Shown here in pieces: positions 1 to 11,591 of a stretch of DNA of 64,000 nt. A model generated the notes under the pieces. It worked only from the letters and a program-made list of their open reading frames with translations, made no database searches and was not told the DNA's origin. Positions within the stretch are counted from its first letter, which is position 1, and each line of letters opens with the position of its first letter. Source of the DNA: Prostheceraeus crozeri (Eukaryota; Platyhelminthes; Polycladida; Euryleptidae); contig CAJQUW010011034.1 in the NCBI GenBank assembly GCA_907163375.1, positions 169,501 to 233,500 on the forward strand, given 5' to 3'. A program made the position numbers and the translations under genes.

Positions 1-1303
1 TGCCGATTGTGATCAATGATAGAAGCTTATCACTCTGGAAGTCAACATCTGCAACACTGCATGTTCTATAGTCTATGTAGGCCTATTGCCTACACAGCAT
101 CTTTAAGTTTATTTAGCATGCTTTTGATTAGAAATGTATCCTTTGATTCAAATTAAGCAGCTTTCCATTTTCTGTGGATGTATATTTAATTGTATATAAG
201 CCACTTTCAATTTTAAGGAATGGAGAATCAATTCGAACAGTATTCTGCAGGACCCTACGTGCATTTGCAAGTCACATACTACTAATTGAAATTAACCACA
301 TGATATAAGATGTTAATTAATAGCTGTTGACAGCTGTCTGAATCTTAAGTCAACACATAAAGTCACTGAAGGGTTTATAATAGAAACATTATTTTCAGCT
401 AAGGACTAAAAAACAGACAAAGCAGACTATTAATGTGCCGGTGAGCTATATGATTTATCACGGAGAGCATGCAATTAAATTATAGCACATAAGCAAGCGT
501 CAAAGCAGAGAAAACAAAGCCAGTCAAGAAGCTTGTCAACGGTTTCATGTTGAGAAGAGACATTTCAGCGACTGAATGACACATCATTTTAAATTTTGAT
601 ATTTCAAGTCAGTCTATGATATTCTGACAGCAGAATTTTCGAAATACACATGAAATATTCCCGTTTCAAGTGCAAATTGCCTTAAAATATCATCATGAAA
701 ACAATATCCGATGTAACTTTTCTTCAACAGTGGCTGTCTGAAGCTACAAATATAAAGTTTCCAAATTATCTTTTTATGTGAAGTTATTTCAACTACAGGT
801 GGCTTTTATATTCGAATACATCGTGCAGATGAATAATGGTTGCTTTTGCGCGCTCGCGAGAGAGCATCGCAGCTACAAAAGGCTAATTAGAAAATGATAT
901 TGATTTTATAGATATCACATTTAATATATGAAAATATAATATACCATGCTAAACATGTTATGCAATATTTGAAATTACTTGCTTCTATGAATGAATCGGA
1001 GAGATTGCTGATTAAGAAAGAAAATTTCGGAAAAGCTCCGTCTACCGTGAAGAGCGTCAACCGAAAGCTCTGTTTCACTGAAGGCGTTCTTACTCTCTCC
1101 CAGATTGTTGTTAATTGCGGTGATAGTGATCTTCTGAGGAAGTGAAATAGGCACAAAGAAGTCAAATGTTAAAATTACAGATAATGCGAGTATATGGCCA
1201 ATCCGCTCGGTCATTCACGTTCCAAAATCATTCAAAACTGTCTGCCAATTGTACATTGAGAAACAGCCTAATGTGTCTTCTATATTTTATTGCTAACATA
1301 TTC
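1..1303. other. AT-rich intergenic DNA, nothing recognised
   Basis: I see no coding region, RNA gene or clear repeat structure. The short open frames around 0.9-1.2 kb overlap on both strands, contain no motif I know and look like chance. One TAGGCCTA palindrome lies near position 77. Confidence 0.5.
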
Positions 1304-2098
1304 GTGATAGGCTGGGGTGGGCTATGCGCCCGTGGCCGCACCCTAGCGGGCATGTCCGCAAGCTTACCGGTGCCCACACCGTTGGCCGCATAGCCCGAAG
1401 TTCATAATTATTGCTCTTGAGCTTAGTATGTCAAGTTTCCAGCTATCACTCACTTTTTCCGGGAAACATGGAAGCTGGCAATGTAGGATGTTCTCACATC
1501 TGACATCGAGAAATGATACAAGCTACACTATCGGGAAATTTGTTGTCGGTATTGTTCCGCACACTTCAGGAGAAACATGAGTGCATGCAGTTACACGTCA
1601 CATACTCCTTTTGTATCAAACCCAATCAAACTGGAGAATATCAAAATCCATAGAGGAAGTCAAAATCCATCTGTCGTGATGATACACCTTAGCAGCACCA
1701 TGCTGTGCGGAGTTGCTAGGTGACGATGGGTCGATGTTTACCCATTAGATATTTATTATACAGGCCTATTCATTGTGGAGCGAAGCTCATCGTTCACAAC
1801 AAGATAATATAAGGCTTATGCGCATAACACTAACATGGGCCTAGGTCTTGCCTACAGAAATAGCTACTAAGGAATGCGATGCGATTGAATTCGATAGTGA
1901 CAAGACTTAATTATATATTAAGCTTGGCCTACATTAAGCCTACATCACGTATCCCGCCATGAATCCCTACCTGCATATCCACTGACCGGGTATGAATTCG
2001 CAGATTAACCATTATTGTACATGCCCGTGCCCGCGCCCGCACCTGTGCCCCCAGACGAATGCCCGCTTCCCGCAGCGGGCCTTACCCCGGGTAATAGG
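1304..2098. mobile_element. Probable non-autonomous hAT element with GC-rich ends
   Basis: The core runs from 1312 to 2090 (779 bp). It begins CTGGGGTGGGC and ends GCCTTACCCCGG, so the two ends are imperfect terminal inverted repeats. The flanking octamers are GTGATAGG (1304-1311) and GTAATAGG (2091-2098), a 7/8 match that fits the 8-bp target duplication of hAT transposons. Both ends carry GC-rich blocks of repeated GCCCG/CCGCA motifs (1322-1396 and 2022-2090) that stand out from the AT-rich surroundings. The left block also holds a 10-bp inverted repeat, GGGCTATGCG (1319-1328) with CGCATAGCCC (1387-1396). No transposase is visible. The imperfect duplication and short terminal repeats leave real doubt. 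Confidence 0.5.
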
Positions 2099-3125
2099 TA
2101 GTTTGTCCAAAATTATTGTGACGAGTACTTCCCTTTTTTGTCACGACTTCATTGGTCACCATGTTCCCCACTAAGGAACGGGACTACCGGCTTTAATACA
2201 GTTGTGACGCAAAATTATAGCAAGAAGATTGAATGACGTTAAGAATAATAACGATTTATGTTATGCACTAATTAAACGCAGATAGCTCATCAGAATTAGA
2301 TTGAAAGCAAACATTGAATTTTGCTCGATTATCAGGATTCGTACATGCATGAAAAAATGTATTCAAGTGAAATGATAACCGTGACCTGGCCTCTGATGGT
2401 AGCAAAATGTGAGTATCACATCACAACCTAAACAATATGATTTAGTATTAGCAGTGGTCGTCGTCAACAAAAAGTAATAAGTCAGATTGAAAATGCTTGA
2501 AGTATTTACAAAATAGAGCGCGACTGACGCTGTCAGATTAGTAGCAGAAATGAACCATTATTCTATAAATCATGATAACATTTAGTCATCTCAATTAATG
2601 ATGCTGTCATAAGCAAGCTGCAGCCATAATACGTCTAGTAATCTTCATAATAACGTCAAAGACATATGTATGTTCTGTGTGCAAGAAGATTGCTTTCTTG
2701 AAAACCGCATTTGTGTCAGCACTAATTGAAGTCAATGAATTAAAACGTTTCTATAGCACATTCTTCGACTAAGTACACTTGTGCTGTATCCTTGGCAAAA
2801 GCGCGCAAGTTATCCATTTCAATTGAAGAACGCGGCAATTGTTTCATCTATTATACATTTGGCACATCACATTACGCACACCATCAATATAAATCATTGA
2901 GCAACCTGATATTGTAAATAGTGCATCACTTTTTAAAACCACTAAGTACTCGTATTTTGACTATGCCATCATTCAACTAGCAATGTTACGGTGATTAAGC
3001 AAATTTACAATTATGGCTTTAACAACAGCAACCACAGTGTAAAAATGAGAAACGATAACAGATTAAGTGACTTACAGTACAGCAATAATACAACAAAATT
3101 ATACCTGTCTGTGGGTGATCCTGTG
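2099..3125. other. Intergenic DNA, nothing recognised
   Basis: AT-rich sequence with no long open frame, tandem array or inverted repeat that I can support. Confidence 0.5.
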
Positions 3126-3852
3126 ACTTAGTGCAGTGGTGGGCAACCAAGTTGGGACAGAGGGCCACCAATTTCAAAAAGCAGATGCTCAAATTCCTCT
3201 ATTGCGTACTTTTGAGTGTAATTTTAAGGACTGCTGCTGTGGTAGCATATGGCATAATTGTATTTGCAAATGTATGCAGCAGCATTGTATTCGATTATGC
3301 TGTTGTCTTTTAAGGAAGTGTAGTTTACATTCAAAAATCTATATGAATAATGAAAAATGAACAAATCGAACTACTTGCGGAAGCTTTTTTGTGTTATTAA
3401 GTGATGGTAATATGACCTTATTTCATCGAAAAATGACGGTCTGTAACCATAGTACATTTATTTGCTTATGCCGTATATGTGAAATACATAACATTTATAT
3501 AAGTATTTATAGGCTAATTGCAATGTTGCTCATTACGTGCTGAAACATGCTCAGCAAGGTGTCGAACTGCATGTGACTTTGTGGCAGTTGATGGCAATGT
3601 CACTTACCTTCATATACTGAGAATATATTCAAAGCAAACGGAACATGGTTTGAGCATTCAAATGAAGATTTTCTGTGCTATCATGTTGCTCATTACATGT
3701 AAGTCATTACCTAATGCTTTTGCAAATTTTAAAGATCAACCTCAACGTAAGAAGTAGCTACCTTTTAGAGGTCAAAGTCGGAGTTGGCCATTTTCACATC
3801 ATCGATTCAAATAACGTCCGCAAGCCACGTTTTGTCCACCACTGATTTAGTG
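3126..3852. mobile_element. Non-autonomous hAT element (CAGTGGTGGGCAAC ends)
   Basis: The element occupies 3134-3844 (711 bp). It starts CAGTGGTGGGCAACC and ends GTTTTGTCCACCACTG, so the outer 9 bp are perfect inverted repeats (CAGTGGTGG) and the match continues imperfectly. The flanking octamers ACTTAGTG (3126-3133) and ATTTAGTG (3845-3852) match at 7 of 8 positions, as expected for an old hAT target duplication. CAG-type ends and 8-bp duplications are typical of the superfamily. Short open frames inside (for example 3131-3313 and 3518-3757) show no transposase motif, so this looks like a MITE or an internally eroded copy. Confidence 0.7.
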
Positions 3853-5095
3853 TCTAATAATACTAACTACCATCACCATAATAATGAATAATTGCAGGGC
3901 ACCAGTTTGCGTGGGAATAAAATGGAAATATTTTCTTTGATTTGAATAATTTCTGATAAAGAAACGCACAGCACTAGTGTGCAGTTCATCATCTTGTTCA
4001 GCTATCTAGAACTCAAAAAACAGAAACAGATGGAACACAAAAACGTTATATGAATTTCTTTAAATTCTAAATGTCACATTCAGTAAAAATGCTCTCGCTT
4101 TATGAGTTATAACATAGATGCATAAAGGGTGGGCCAGAAGTGATCACGTTTCAAGTTATAAAAAGTTCTTTCTCATTCAAAAAAACCCTAATTTACTAAT
4201 TTTCTAATTGGAAATTGGTCGCGCAAATGAGAGAGAAAATAGTAGTTACCATACTAGATCTGTGATGAAAAACAATCCAAAGATATCAACAAAAATACCT
4301 AGTGTTAAGCTCAACACAGGGAGAACAGCAGTATGTCCAACTTAAAAATGAGATATTTTTTTCAAAACTTTCAAACTAAAACTTTCTTCTCGAATGAATG
4401 TGTAGTTTGTGTCTCATCAAAGACGTGGTCACGTCGTCAAATGAGAATCCTCATTTTGGGAACATATGCATTAAAATCTTTAGAAAGTTTGGTATTGGTA
4501 TGGGCACGTGTGTCGGAGGAATATTTAATTAGTTCAAATATTGTTAAAAGCTAGTTGGACTGCACCATCAACATTCTCAGACCTTGGAAAATGGATTTAT
4601 GCCAAATTTTCAGATATGTAGAGTTTGTCCATTGACAGCAAGATGGAGTCCGTTCTCACACTTCGATAAATTAGTAGATAGTTGTGCGATAAATTAGGTT
4701 TAGTACCTTGGCCAGCAAAGAATCTTGATGTTAATGCTTCAGGTTATGATGAAAAGGACGATCCATATTGAGATGTCAGAAATAAGAAATTAAATCAAAA
4801 GAGTTGTCGGATAAATTCTCGATGAATTTGATAATGACGAAGAATTTCTTCAAAGAATCAAAGAACTTCAAGGAACGACCAACCATTCCGAAGACTTTCA
4901 TTGTGTATTTGCATCATCAACTTATTTATTTGAATCCACTTGATAATTTATGGTATGTGTTCATGATTAAGGGTGCAAATAAAAAAATATAATAAATAAA
5001 TAAACCTTTTTTAACTCGGAAGTACATAAGGCACGTTGCCTTTCTTCCATGCTGCTCAGTTCATATTTATCCCACTCTCATTTTTTTTCTTCTGA
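3853..5095. other. Intergenic DNA, nothing recognised
   Basis: AT-rich sequence. Small open frames at 4333-4554 and 4804-4992 have no recognisable domain and no splice context that I can support. Confidence 0.5.
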
Positions 5096-5099
5096 GTGT

Positions 5100-5215
5100 T
5101 TAGCAAGAATGCATAGTGTACCTATTTTAAAAGTCCTAGGCTCGAGCCGACCAAGGTTTGAACCAAGGTTTCCCGGACGCAAAGCGAACACTCTACCACA
5201 AGGTCACATCGCACT
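5100..5215 (-). repeat. tRNA-derived SINE head
   Basis: Read on the minus strand, this segment has an RNA polymerase III split promoter like a tRNA. A box A-like TGTGGTAGAGTGTTCG (about 5185-5200) is followed at tRNA-like spacing by a box B-like GGTTCAAACC (5155-5164). The intervening part resembles an anticodon arm and variable region, but a full cloverleaf is not convincing. The downstream body (towards lower coordinates) is short and not identified. It is more likely a SINE or tRNA pseudogene than a functional tRNA. Confidence 0.55.
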
Positions 5216-6682
5216 TCTAATATTTAAAGAGTTATCACTTCTGTTCGACTCTGTGCACAATGCAAGGATGCATGAAGGGCATGTGTGGACATTGGTATCA
5301 CATTGCAAAAATGGTAATGGTGACGGTATAGGAATACAAAGTAGACAACTAAGAGCACGAATAGGGCCAACAAGTAGTTACGAGTGAGCTTGGGCGGCTC
5401 GGGGTAGGTATAAGCGAGTTGGAACGGGTGCGAGTTCGGGTATGGGCAACGCAAGATGCCACCTGCAAGTCAACAGCCTGACACTCGTTGCCGAAGATAA
5501 ACTTGAAATATCGAATAACTCTTCAATGGGTTAATCTTCAATGCGCTGCCAATTTGAAAAATCAAGAATTTCGTCTTGTCGCACTTTCCGTGCTACTTCA
5601 TTGTTTGGAGAAGAGAAACTATTCATGAAATCCACCGACCATGCTTGACTACGTGGTGAAGCTTTTATTGAAAATATCTTGGTAATAATGATATCAATTC
5701 CAAAGAGTCATTATATTAAGGCACATGCAATATTTACAATATTGATTTAAAGATCAAGACATTAAAATTTTTAATACTAAGTATTCAAAAATAATATGTC
5801 TTTCTGTTCTTTAAAGCAATCAATATAAATATTTATCAATATGACATCTTATATTACGCTTAAACTAGTAGATAGTAGTTACTTCAGCCAACACTTCGAA
5901 GAACGGATAGAAAATTCTTTATTTTATATATTTGTCCTTTTCTAGAAATGCAGCATGCTAACTCACGTTATAATAGCTGTGCGGCGAGCCATTCAGCTAG
6001 AAAAAAACATCAAATAAGCAACGTGACAGCCAGGGAAAAGTCCATATCTGATTAAAATGACTGTCAGAATATAAGTCTCATAAAACTGCGCATATTTCCA
6101 ATTTTATTCTTTGAGCTGTGATGGATGTCACGTGTGTATATGTGGTCTTTAAATACTCGTACATTCAATAATAATCTGCTAACTGAGTCTTACCGAGATA
6201 CATCGATTATTTCTCCAGAAATGCGATCCAATGAACTTTTCTGTCATATAGGCTACCTATATTTTCAAACTGGTCCAAGGAACCCTAAAATTTTTAAATT
6301 CAATCAGTCTACCTCAGAAATGTAGGATTTTAAAAAACCAAACGCTATATCGTAAAGGAAAAAGACTAATTTTGTTTTCCCTATTTCAGTTGTGTCCAAA
6401 CTGAAAAGTTTCTTTGTCAAAGAGGATTTAGTAAATTTCTTTTTTTACACGAAAGGAACGGGTTACTAATGGCAATTCTCCCGTGGTAATTAATCGCCGC
6501 AGAATTGAAGGTTTGTCAAGCAGTTGATGACACCACTTTTAAAAGTTAAAGCATAAATCACCGTGATGCATTTCTTTAACTGAATATCTCCTCCTCATAA
6601 GACTACAACCTCTTTCATTTTACTGATTAGTTTGTATTGCATAAGGATGCTGAGATGCCATCTCATAAGTTATGAATGCATA
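5216..6682. other. Intergenic DNA with one GC-rich patch
   Basis: No gene is recognised. A GC-rich patch of repeated GGG(T/C) motifs at about 5385-5455 resembles the subterminal blocks of some hAT elements, but I could not find a partner end or a target duplication. Confidence 0.4.
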
Positions 6683-6906
6683 TATACTCTATGACATTAA
6701 AAACGATCCACTTGATATAGAAAATCTCAATGGAAGTGGACGACTTTTATTTCATACTGCACTGACCAGGATGTCTATGCATCAAATTTGTCATGCTAAT
6801 ATAAAGCAGCTGTCCATTGTCGATATCTTTGGCATAGTTGATGCATTTCAAATTCGACCTTTTATCACTATCAAGTAATTCTTTCTGACTAAATCTTGAA
6901 GCAAAA

Positions 6907-7981
6907 ATGTCGCAATCTGAGTTTGCAAAAGGAATGGCTGTTGGAATGCTACGATGTGGAAAGAGTTGTAGGTTTGTTGGACGGAAGTTGGGTGTGTCAC
7001 ACTTCACTGTGAGCTGGTGGTGGAGTTGATGGAACAACGATGGAACTGTTAAAAGAAGGAAAGGATCAGGGAGACCGAGATTGACAAACAATGCTACCGA
7101 TAGGAAGTTGGTTATCTCAGCAAAGCGCAATCGCTTTAAGAGTGTTCCTCGACTGGCCATCAGCTGGAAAGCTGCAGCAGGAATTGCATGCAGTATACGA
7201 ACAGCATATTGCCGTCTAGCAGAAGCGGGCCTGAGGTCATACCGACCTGCTGTAAGAATTCCTCTAAGTAAGTGATGCGAGAATTTCACACAATGACATT
7301 GTTTCACTGCCAATTTTTTTCTCCGCAGGTCTCGAACACAAGCGAAAGCGTGTGGAATGGTGTGAGCAGCATCTGTCGTGGAGCACAGAGGAATGGCGTC
7401 AAGTGATGTGGACGGATGAATCCCGTTTCACTTTGGATTTTCACGATGGTCGAATTAGAGTGCATCGAATGGTTGGTGAGAGGTATTCACCCTGCTGCAT
7501 ATCTGAGCATGACCGCTATGGTGGTGGTAGCGTGATGATCTGGGCCGGTATCTGGTACGAAGGTCGAACTGTCGCAGTCATTGTGAATGGGAACTTGAAC
7601 GGAGAGCGATATTTATCGAATATCATATGTCCAATCGTCATCCCAACGGTAGATGAACTCAACCTCATATTCCAGGATGACAACGCTCGACCAGACAGAG
7701 CTCATTGTGTAACAACAGCGATAGTGAGATCTGGAATTCGCATCCTCCATTGGCCTTCACGCTCCCCCGACTTGTCTCCGATCGAACATGCTTGGGATGA
7801 ACTTGGTCGGAAAGTGAGAGATGCATATGATCATCCGCCATCAACACTGACAGCTCTGTCAGAGAGACTCATCGATCAATGGTCATTGCTGGATCAGGAA
7901 CGGCTTGATCATCTTTTCGACTTGATGCCGATGAGACGACAAAGCTGCATTTCAGTGCGGGGAGGACATTCTCGGTACTAA
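6907..7981 (+). pseudogene. Tc1 family transposase with an intron and one premature stop
   Basis: The transposase cuts and pastes the element at TA sites. Reading starts at ATG 6907 with a helix-turn-helix region (about 6940-7080) ending in GSGRPR, a GRPR-type DNA-contact motif. An in-frame TGA at 7027-7029 breaks it, probably from a CGA codon. Frame 1 continues to 7267. A 61-nt segment with GTAAGT donor at 7268 and a pyrimidine-rich ...CTCCGCAG acceptor ending at 7328 then restores the frame exactly (phase 1), joining RIPLS to LEHKRKRVEW, as expected in this family. The catalytic domain follows: MWTDESRF, FQDDNARPD and SPIEHAWDE give D, D and E with 34 residues between the second D and E (DD34E). 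It ends at TAA/7981. Only the single stop prevents a full-length product. The intron is inferred, not shown. Confidence 0.9.
7268..7328 (+). other. Probable intron in the Tc1 transposase gene
   Basis: The 61-nt segment begins GTAAGTGATG and ends with a T-rich tract followed by CCGCAG. Its removal keeps the reading frame and joins two transposase segments without losing conserved residues; retention would introduce stops. C. elegans Tc1 is known to carry a short transposase intron, so the arrangement is plausible for the family. Confidence 0.7.
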
Positions 7982-8099
7982 TGTCTCCTATTTATTCAAA
8001 TATAATGTTTTATATAAAATGCTATTTTATAATTCATGAGTGTGAGTGGAATAAAGTTCATATATTTGAGTGGAGCATTTTTTATGTCAGGCAGTATAT

Positions 8100-8205
8100 G
8101 TACAAATTTGAACATATCAATCATTGTAACCAAAGTCTCTGTGCATGTTGTGATTTTTAATCTTGATCAATAAACGCCTAATTATTATTATCATTATTAT
8201 TCGTT
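8100..8205 (+). repeat. Probable LINE 3' tail with (ATT)n
   Basis: A sequence with an AATAAA-like signal (about 8169-8174) runs directly into an ATT-rich microsatellite (about 8180-8200). CR1/L2-type LINEs usually end in short 3' microsatellites, so this may be a severely 5'-truncated copy. No reverse transcriptase sequence remains to prove it. Confidence 0.35.
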
Positions 8206-9005
8206 TTTTCGCGGATATAACGTTCCTGTAGTCTGAAAGATTACTTGATCACTTATTAAGAGGATAAATTTTTGTAAATTTTTCCTGTGTATACTTGCAA
8301 ACTATACAAGTAGTATGAGACATAGGTCAAGTATTTAGTATAGTTGCTCTATGATGTGAACCTTATTAGATATCAAAAGGAATGAAAATTTGCAAACAGC
8401 TATCTTAATATAACAGAAATTAAGCTGATTATCTAGGGAAATTCATGAACCGCATTATAATGCGAGTCTTCATGGAAAAGTAGAGATCTTATTGCGCTTC
8501 GTGGGTGAAATTTCAAGCTTTCAGTCCAATTTTCATCGGCATGATTTTATGATTCACTAAATTTTTGTAATTTTTGTTTCATTTCTTGAATCTGAATAGC
8601 AATGCGGTCACATTTACATCTTCTAAAGTTAATTATGATCTCTGATGTCTTTGATCATGATATTTTGCTCTTTTAGTGTCCGGGATAGTTTGTGACGCCT
8701 AAGAAAATGTTCTTATTAATGAGGCTGAGCATTAAAATAAAAGTATCCCATCGAATTTCCAAGTCAACAAACAACCCTGTTTCAATGACACGGAGAATTT
8801 GTGAAATGCTATTGTTCCTTCTGCATTGCTATCATGATCAGTCAATTCCGTAGTAATTTCTTCAAAACTGCAAAAATTTGCTTTTCTCACATTTGGAACT
8901 GAGTCTCAACTCGAGTTCATTTAATAAAATCGAAACTGTATGCACATTGGGGATTTAATTAATAATGAGTTGCTACTCTTCCTAATATACTTACTCTATG
9001 GTTTT
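8205..9005 (+). repeat. Anonymous dispersed repeat, family C, copy C1
   Basis: About 800 bp here align by eye with 57480-58740 (same orientation, once the hAT at 58183-58649 is removed). Shared landmarks include ATCAAAAGGAATGAA, CGGCATGATTTTATGATTCA, GCTATCATGATCAGTCAA, TTCATTTAATAAAATCGAAA and the end ATACTTACTCTATGG. Shorter copies lie at 40895-41112 (plus) and 10380-10640 (minus). No coding capacity is evident. It is probably an old DNA transposon or the 3' part of a retroelement; ends are approximate. Confidence 0.65.
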
Positions 9006-10379
9006 GTCATTCTTGAATTTCATTTAATGTTTTAATTCATTTTAACTTTAAACGTTGTTGTCATTCTTTCGTTATCATTTATATTAGAACATTTATGTTA
9101 TGTATCTTACAATAACCTATCATTTTTTGGGTGACATGCATGCATCTCTTTTAGATTTTTAGGTGTATTTCTTATGATATTAAAGGGTGGAGAAAGCAAA
9201 ATGTAGGCTACCACAAGGTCTGACTCTGAATGTCACACATGCAACGATGAGACTCACTGTACGAGAAATGGAAACCAAATGCCAATGATGGCAACTCTGC
9301 CAGCCAAATGTTAATAACCTATGTCATCGTGGCAATATCGAGTAAGCCTATGTCATCCATTACAGGCTATGAGTTGATGTAATTTCAATAGCAATATCCT
9401 AGAATGTTAGCGAATTAAAAATTTTTTAATCTTCATAGGTATCACCCATGCAGCAATCGTTAAATTTTCATTCAACAGATCTCGGCAATTTAATTAAGAA
9501 CTTCTCATCAAAATTCTATTTTAAATTCGGCATAGCTTCGTTTTCTGAAAATTTGGTCGAAAATGTTATCTAGGCTCGGTTTCGGTTATATGGCTATTTT
9601 ATTCTTGTTGGTTTCTGTTTCAGCTTCAATTTCAACTTCCATGAAAATAGTAGTGTTGGCTTCAATTGCTGGCTTTGGTCGGTCTCTGCTTTTTTGGCGT
9701 GGTATGTTCTAGATAAATTGATTTAATAGCCCTTTTACATTTCTCAGGTTATGTTCTTCACTAAGATCCTTTGAATTCACACAACACATTGAACCAATTA
9801 TTTGGATGCAACGATCACTGACCACAACTGATGACGACGATGAAAGTTTTCTCAAGAAAAGTCAAATAGAAGAATGGTAATTCTAGTTGTCAATAATGCG
9901 GACTCTCAAATTGTATTGTCAAGATAATATGACTTTAAGCGTTGTTGGCATTCTTTCGTTATCATGCGTACTAGAACATTTAGTTTATGAACAATATGTT
10001 TGATTTGCTCTCAGGAGTTGTATCCATCCATCAAAAATCCATACCTGGTGGTCCAAAAGCAAACTCAATAAGCGACAATTGTGACGAAATGATTTTCAAC
10101 TCAAACTAGCCGACACTTTATTACGTTTGTATAACATAGATTGAATGACGGAAATAACGGATCACATATTGTATTAATCCTGTACGTCACCCAGTGTTGC
10201 GAAAGCGATCGAGCTGTTTCAACTCTCCATGTGTAATTGAGCACATTTCCATCACATGTGTTTCTCATATAATTCCTAGCAGATATGTTCATGCCAATAT
10301 GATTTTCAACACATGGTTTGTTAATGAGCCGAAATGTCAGAAATGGAAAATTAATTGGTTTTGTATGCATTGCACACAC
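9006..10379. other. Intergenic DNA with a short direct repeat
   Basis: No gene is recognised. A 51-bp segment, starting ACTTTAAACGTTGTTG at 9045, recurs at 9932-9982 with about 6 differences. The function or origin of this pair is unknown. Confidence 0.5.
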
Positions 10380-10640
10380 CGTATATATCAGGTAGAGTAG
10401 CAATTCACCATTTATCAAATCTCCAATGTGTACACAGTTTCGATTTCATTAAATGAACATGAGTCGAGACCAGGTACCACCTGTGAGATATGCAAATTTT
10501 TGCACTTTAGCAGAAATGTACACGAATTTGACTGATCATGATAGCATTGCAGAATAAAGAATATTCCACAAATCTTCTATGTCATGACCACTTGGAGAGG
10601 TAATATAGTTTGCTAAATTAGCAATTCGATGGGTTTCTTT
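10380..10640 (-). repeat. Family C repeat, copy C4 (inverted, partial)
   Basis: This is the reverse complement of the 3' part of family C. Reading the minus strand, it contains the same blocks as 57975-58740, such as CTGGTCTCGACTCATGTTCA, TTTAATGAAATCGAAACTG and ACACATTGGAGATTTGATAA. It is therefore the closest match to copy C2. Confidence 0.65.
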
Positions 10641-11590
10641 TTTTTGAATCTTCGATGGGTCTGTTTTTACTATTGCTTTGCAAAATGTCTTTCTAAACAC
10701 CGGTAAGTCTGTATCTTAAAGTCATTTGCAATAAATCATAAATTGCGGCAGGTACAAACTTGAAATTGAGTAATGCTGAATATCATGCTAAGCATTGGCA
10801 TTTAGCATATACGATCTACCAACTAATATTGCATATCTTCACCCAGTAGCTATTTAAAGCACAGAACGTTGCTACAAAATGACAGTTCTACAACTTAAAG
10901 TATATATATGAAATTGAAGCAGTTTGTTATTTTTGAAGTCAATTTTCTTCAAGCCAATATATTTTACGACTAAGCGTCGCATCACTAGGGCACATATCAT
11001 AAAAATATTGATTATTAGACAACATGAGCTCAAAATTTGAAAAGATGCAGATAAAAAGCAGAAATTTGTAGTACTCGGCTGTGACTTAGGGAAATTCATA
11101 GTTATGCGACTATGCGGTAATGGCATGTGAATGCTTCTATATATACATAAAAAAATATAGTAGCTTCGGATCTACCGACATGAAACATACATGAGCTTCA
11201 GAAATCTTCGAAAAACTTTAATAGATGTGAACGGATAAAATACCGGAAATTAACAACTCAAATTTCTAAATGCACTCTTGACTACATTGTTGATTTCCGT
11301 AAACTACAAGTCTTTGACTTAAATTGTTGGATCAATGAAGTAGAGAATGATCTGTGAATTAAACCATGCTTCTTTCAAGCAAAGTCCACTTCCAATGCCA
11401 CTCCATTCAAGCGATGTAGTTGATAATTCATCAGTGAAGACAGAAACTACAGTCAGTTTCATAAAAAGTGGATCATCCTAAAATTTGACTAAATAAAACA
11501 TAAGTATGATAGGCTACAGAAAGCATTTTTCATGTTATTTCATGTCCCTAATATATTTAAATGTCCTTGTATAATCTGATAAGCTATGAT
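10641..11590. other. Intergenic DNA, nothing recognised
   Basis: AT-rich sequence without a supportable gene, array or terminal repeat. Confidence 0.5.
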
Positions 11591-11591
11591 A

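Larger units (their letters stand above)
6685..8096 (+). mobile_element. Tc1-like DNA transposon, almost complete
   Basis: The element spans about 1.41 kb between TA dinucleotides (6683-6684 and 8097-8098), the target-site signature of Tc1/mariner transposons. The left end, TACTCTATGACATTAAAAAC, is an imperfect inverted repeat of the right end, which reads TACTGCCTGACATAAAAAAT on the opposite strand. Similarity continues for about 40 bp. The interior holds one transposase gene (6907-7981). Downstream at about 8100-8205 lies what looks like a short LINE 3' tail, so this Tc1 may have inserted next to or into a LINE remnant. Divergence between the ends suggests it is not recent. Confidence 0.85.

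Noticed and set aside
887-1214. Overlapping open frames on both strands near 1 kb
   Set aside because: They show no conserved motif and mirror each other's codon pattern, as chance frames do.
5100-5215. Functional tRNA gene on the minus strand
   Set aside because: The promoter boxes are present but the acceptor and anticodon arms do not pair convincingly.
7027-7029. In-frame TGA in the Tc1 transposase as a possible selenocysteine or recoding site
   Set aside because: The position normally holds an ordinary residue and no recoding element is visible; a CGA to TGA mutation is simpler.
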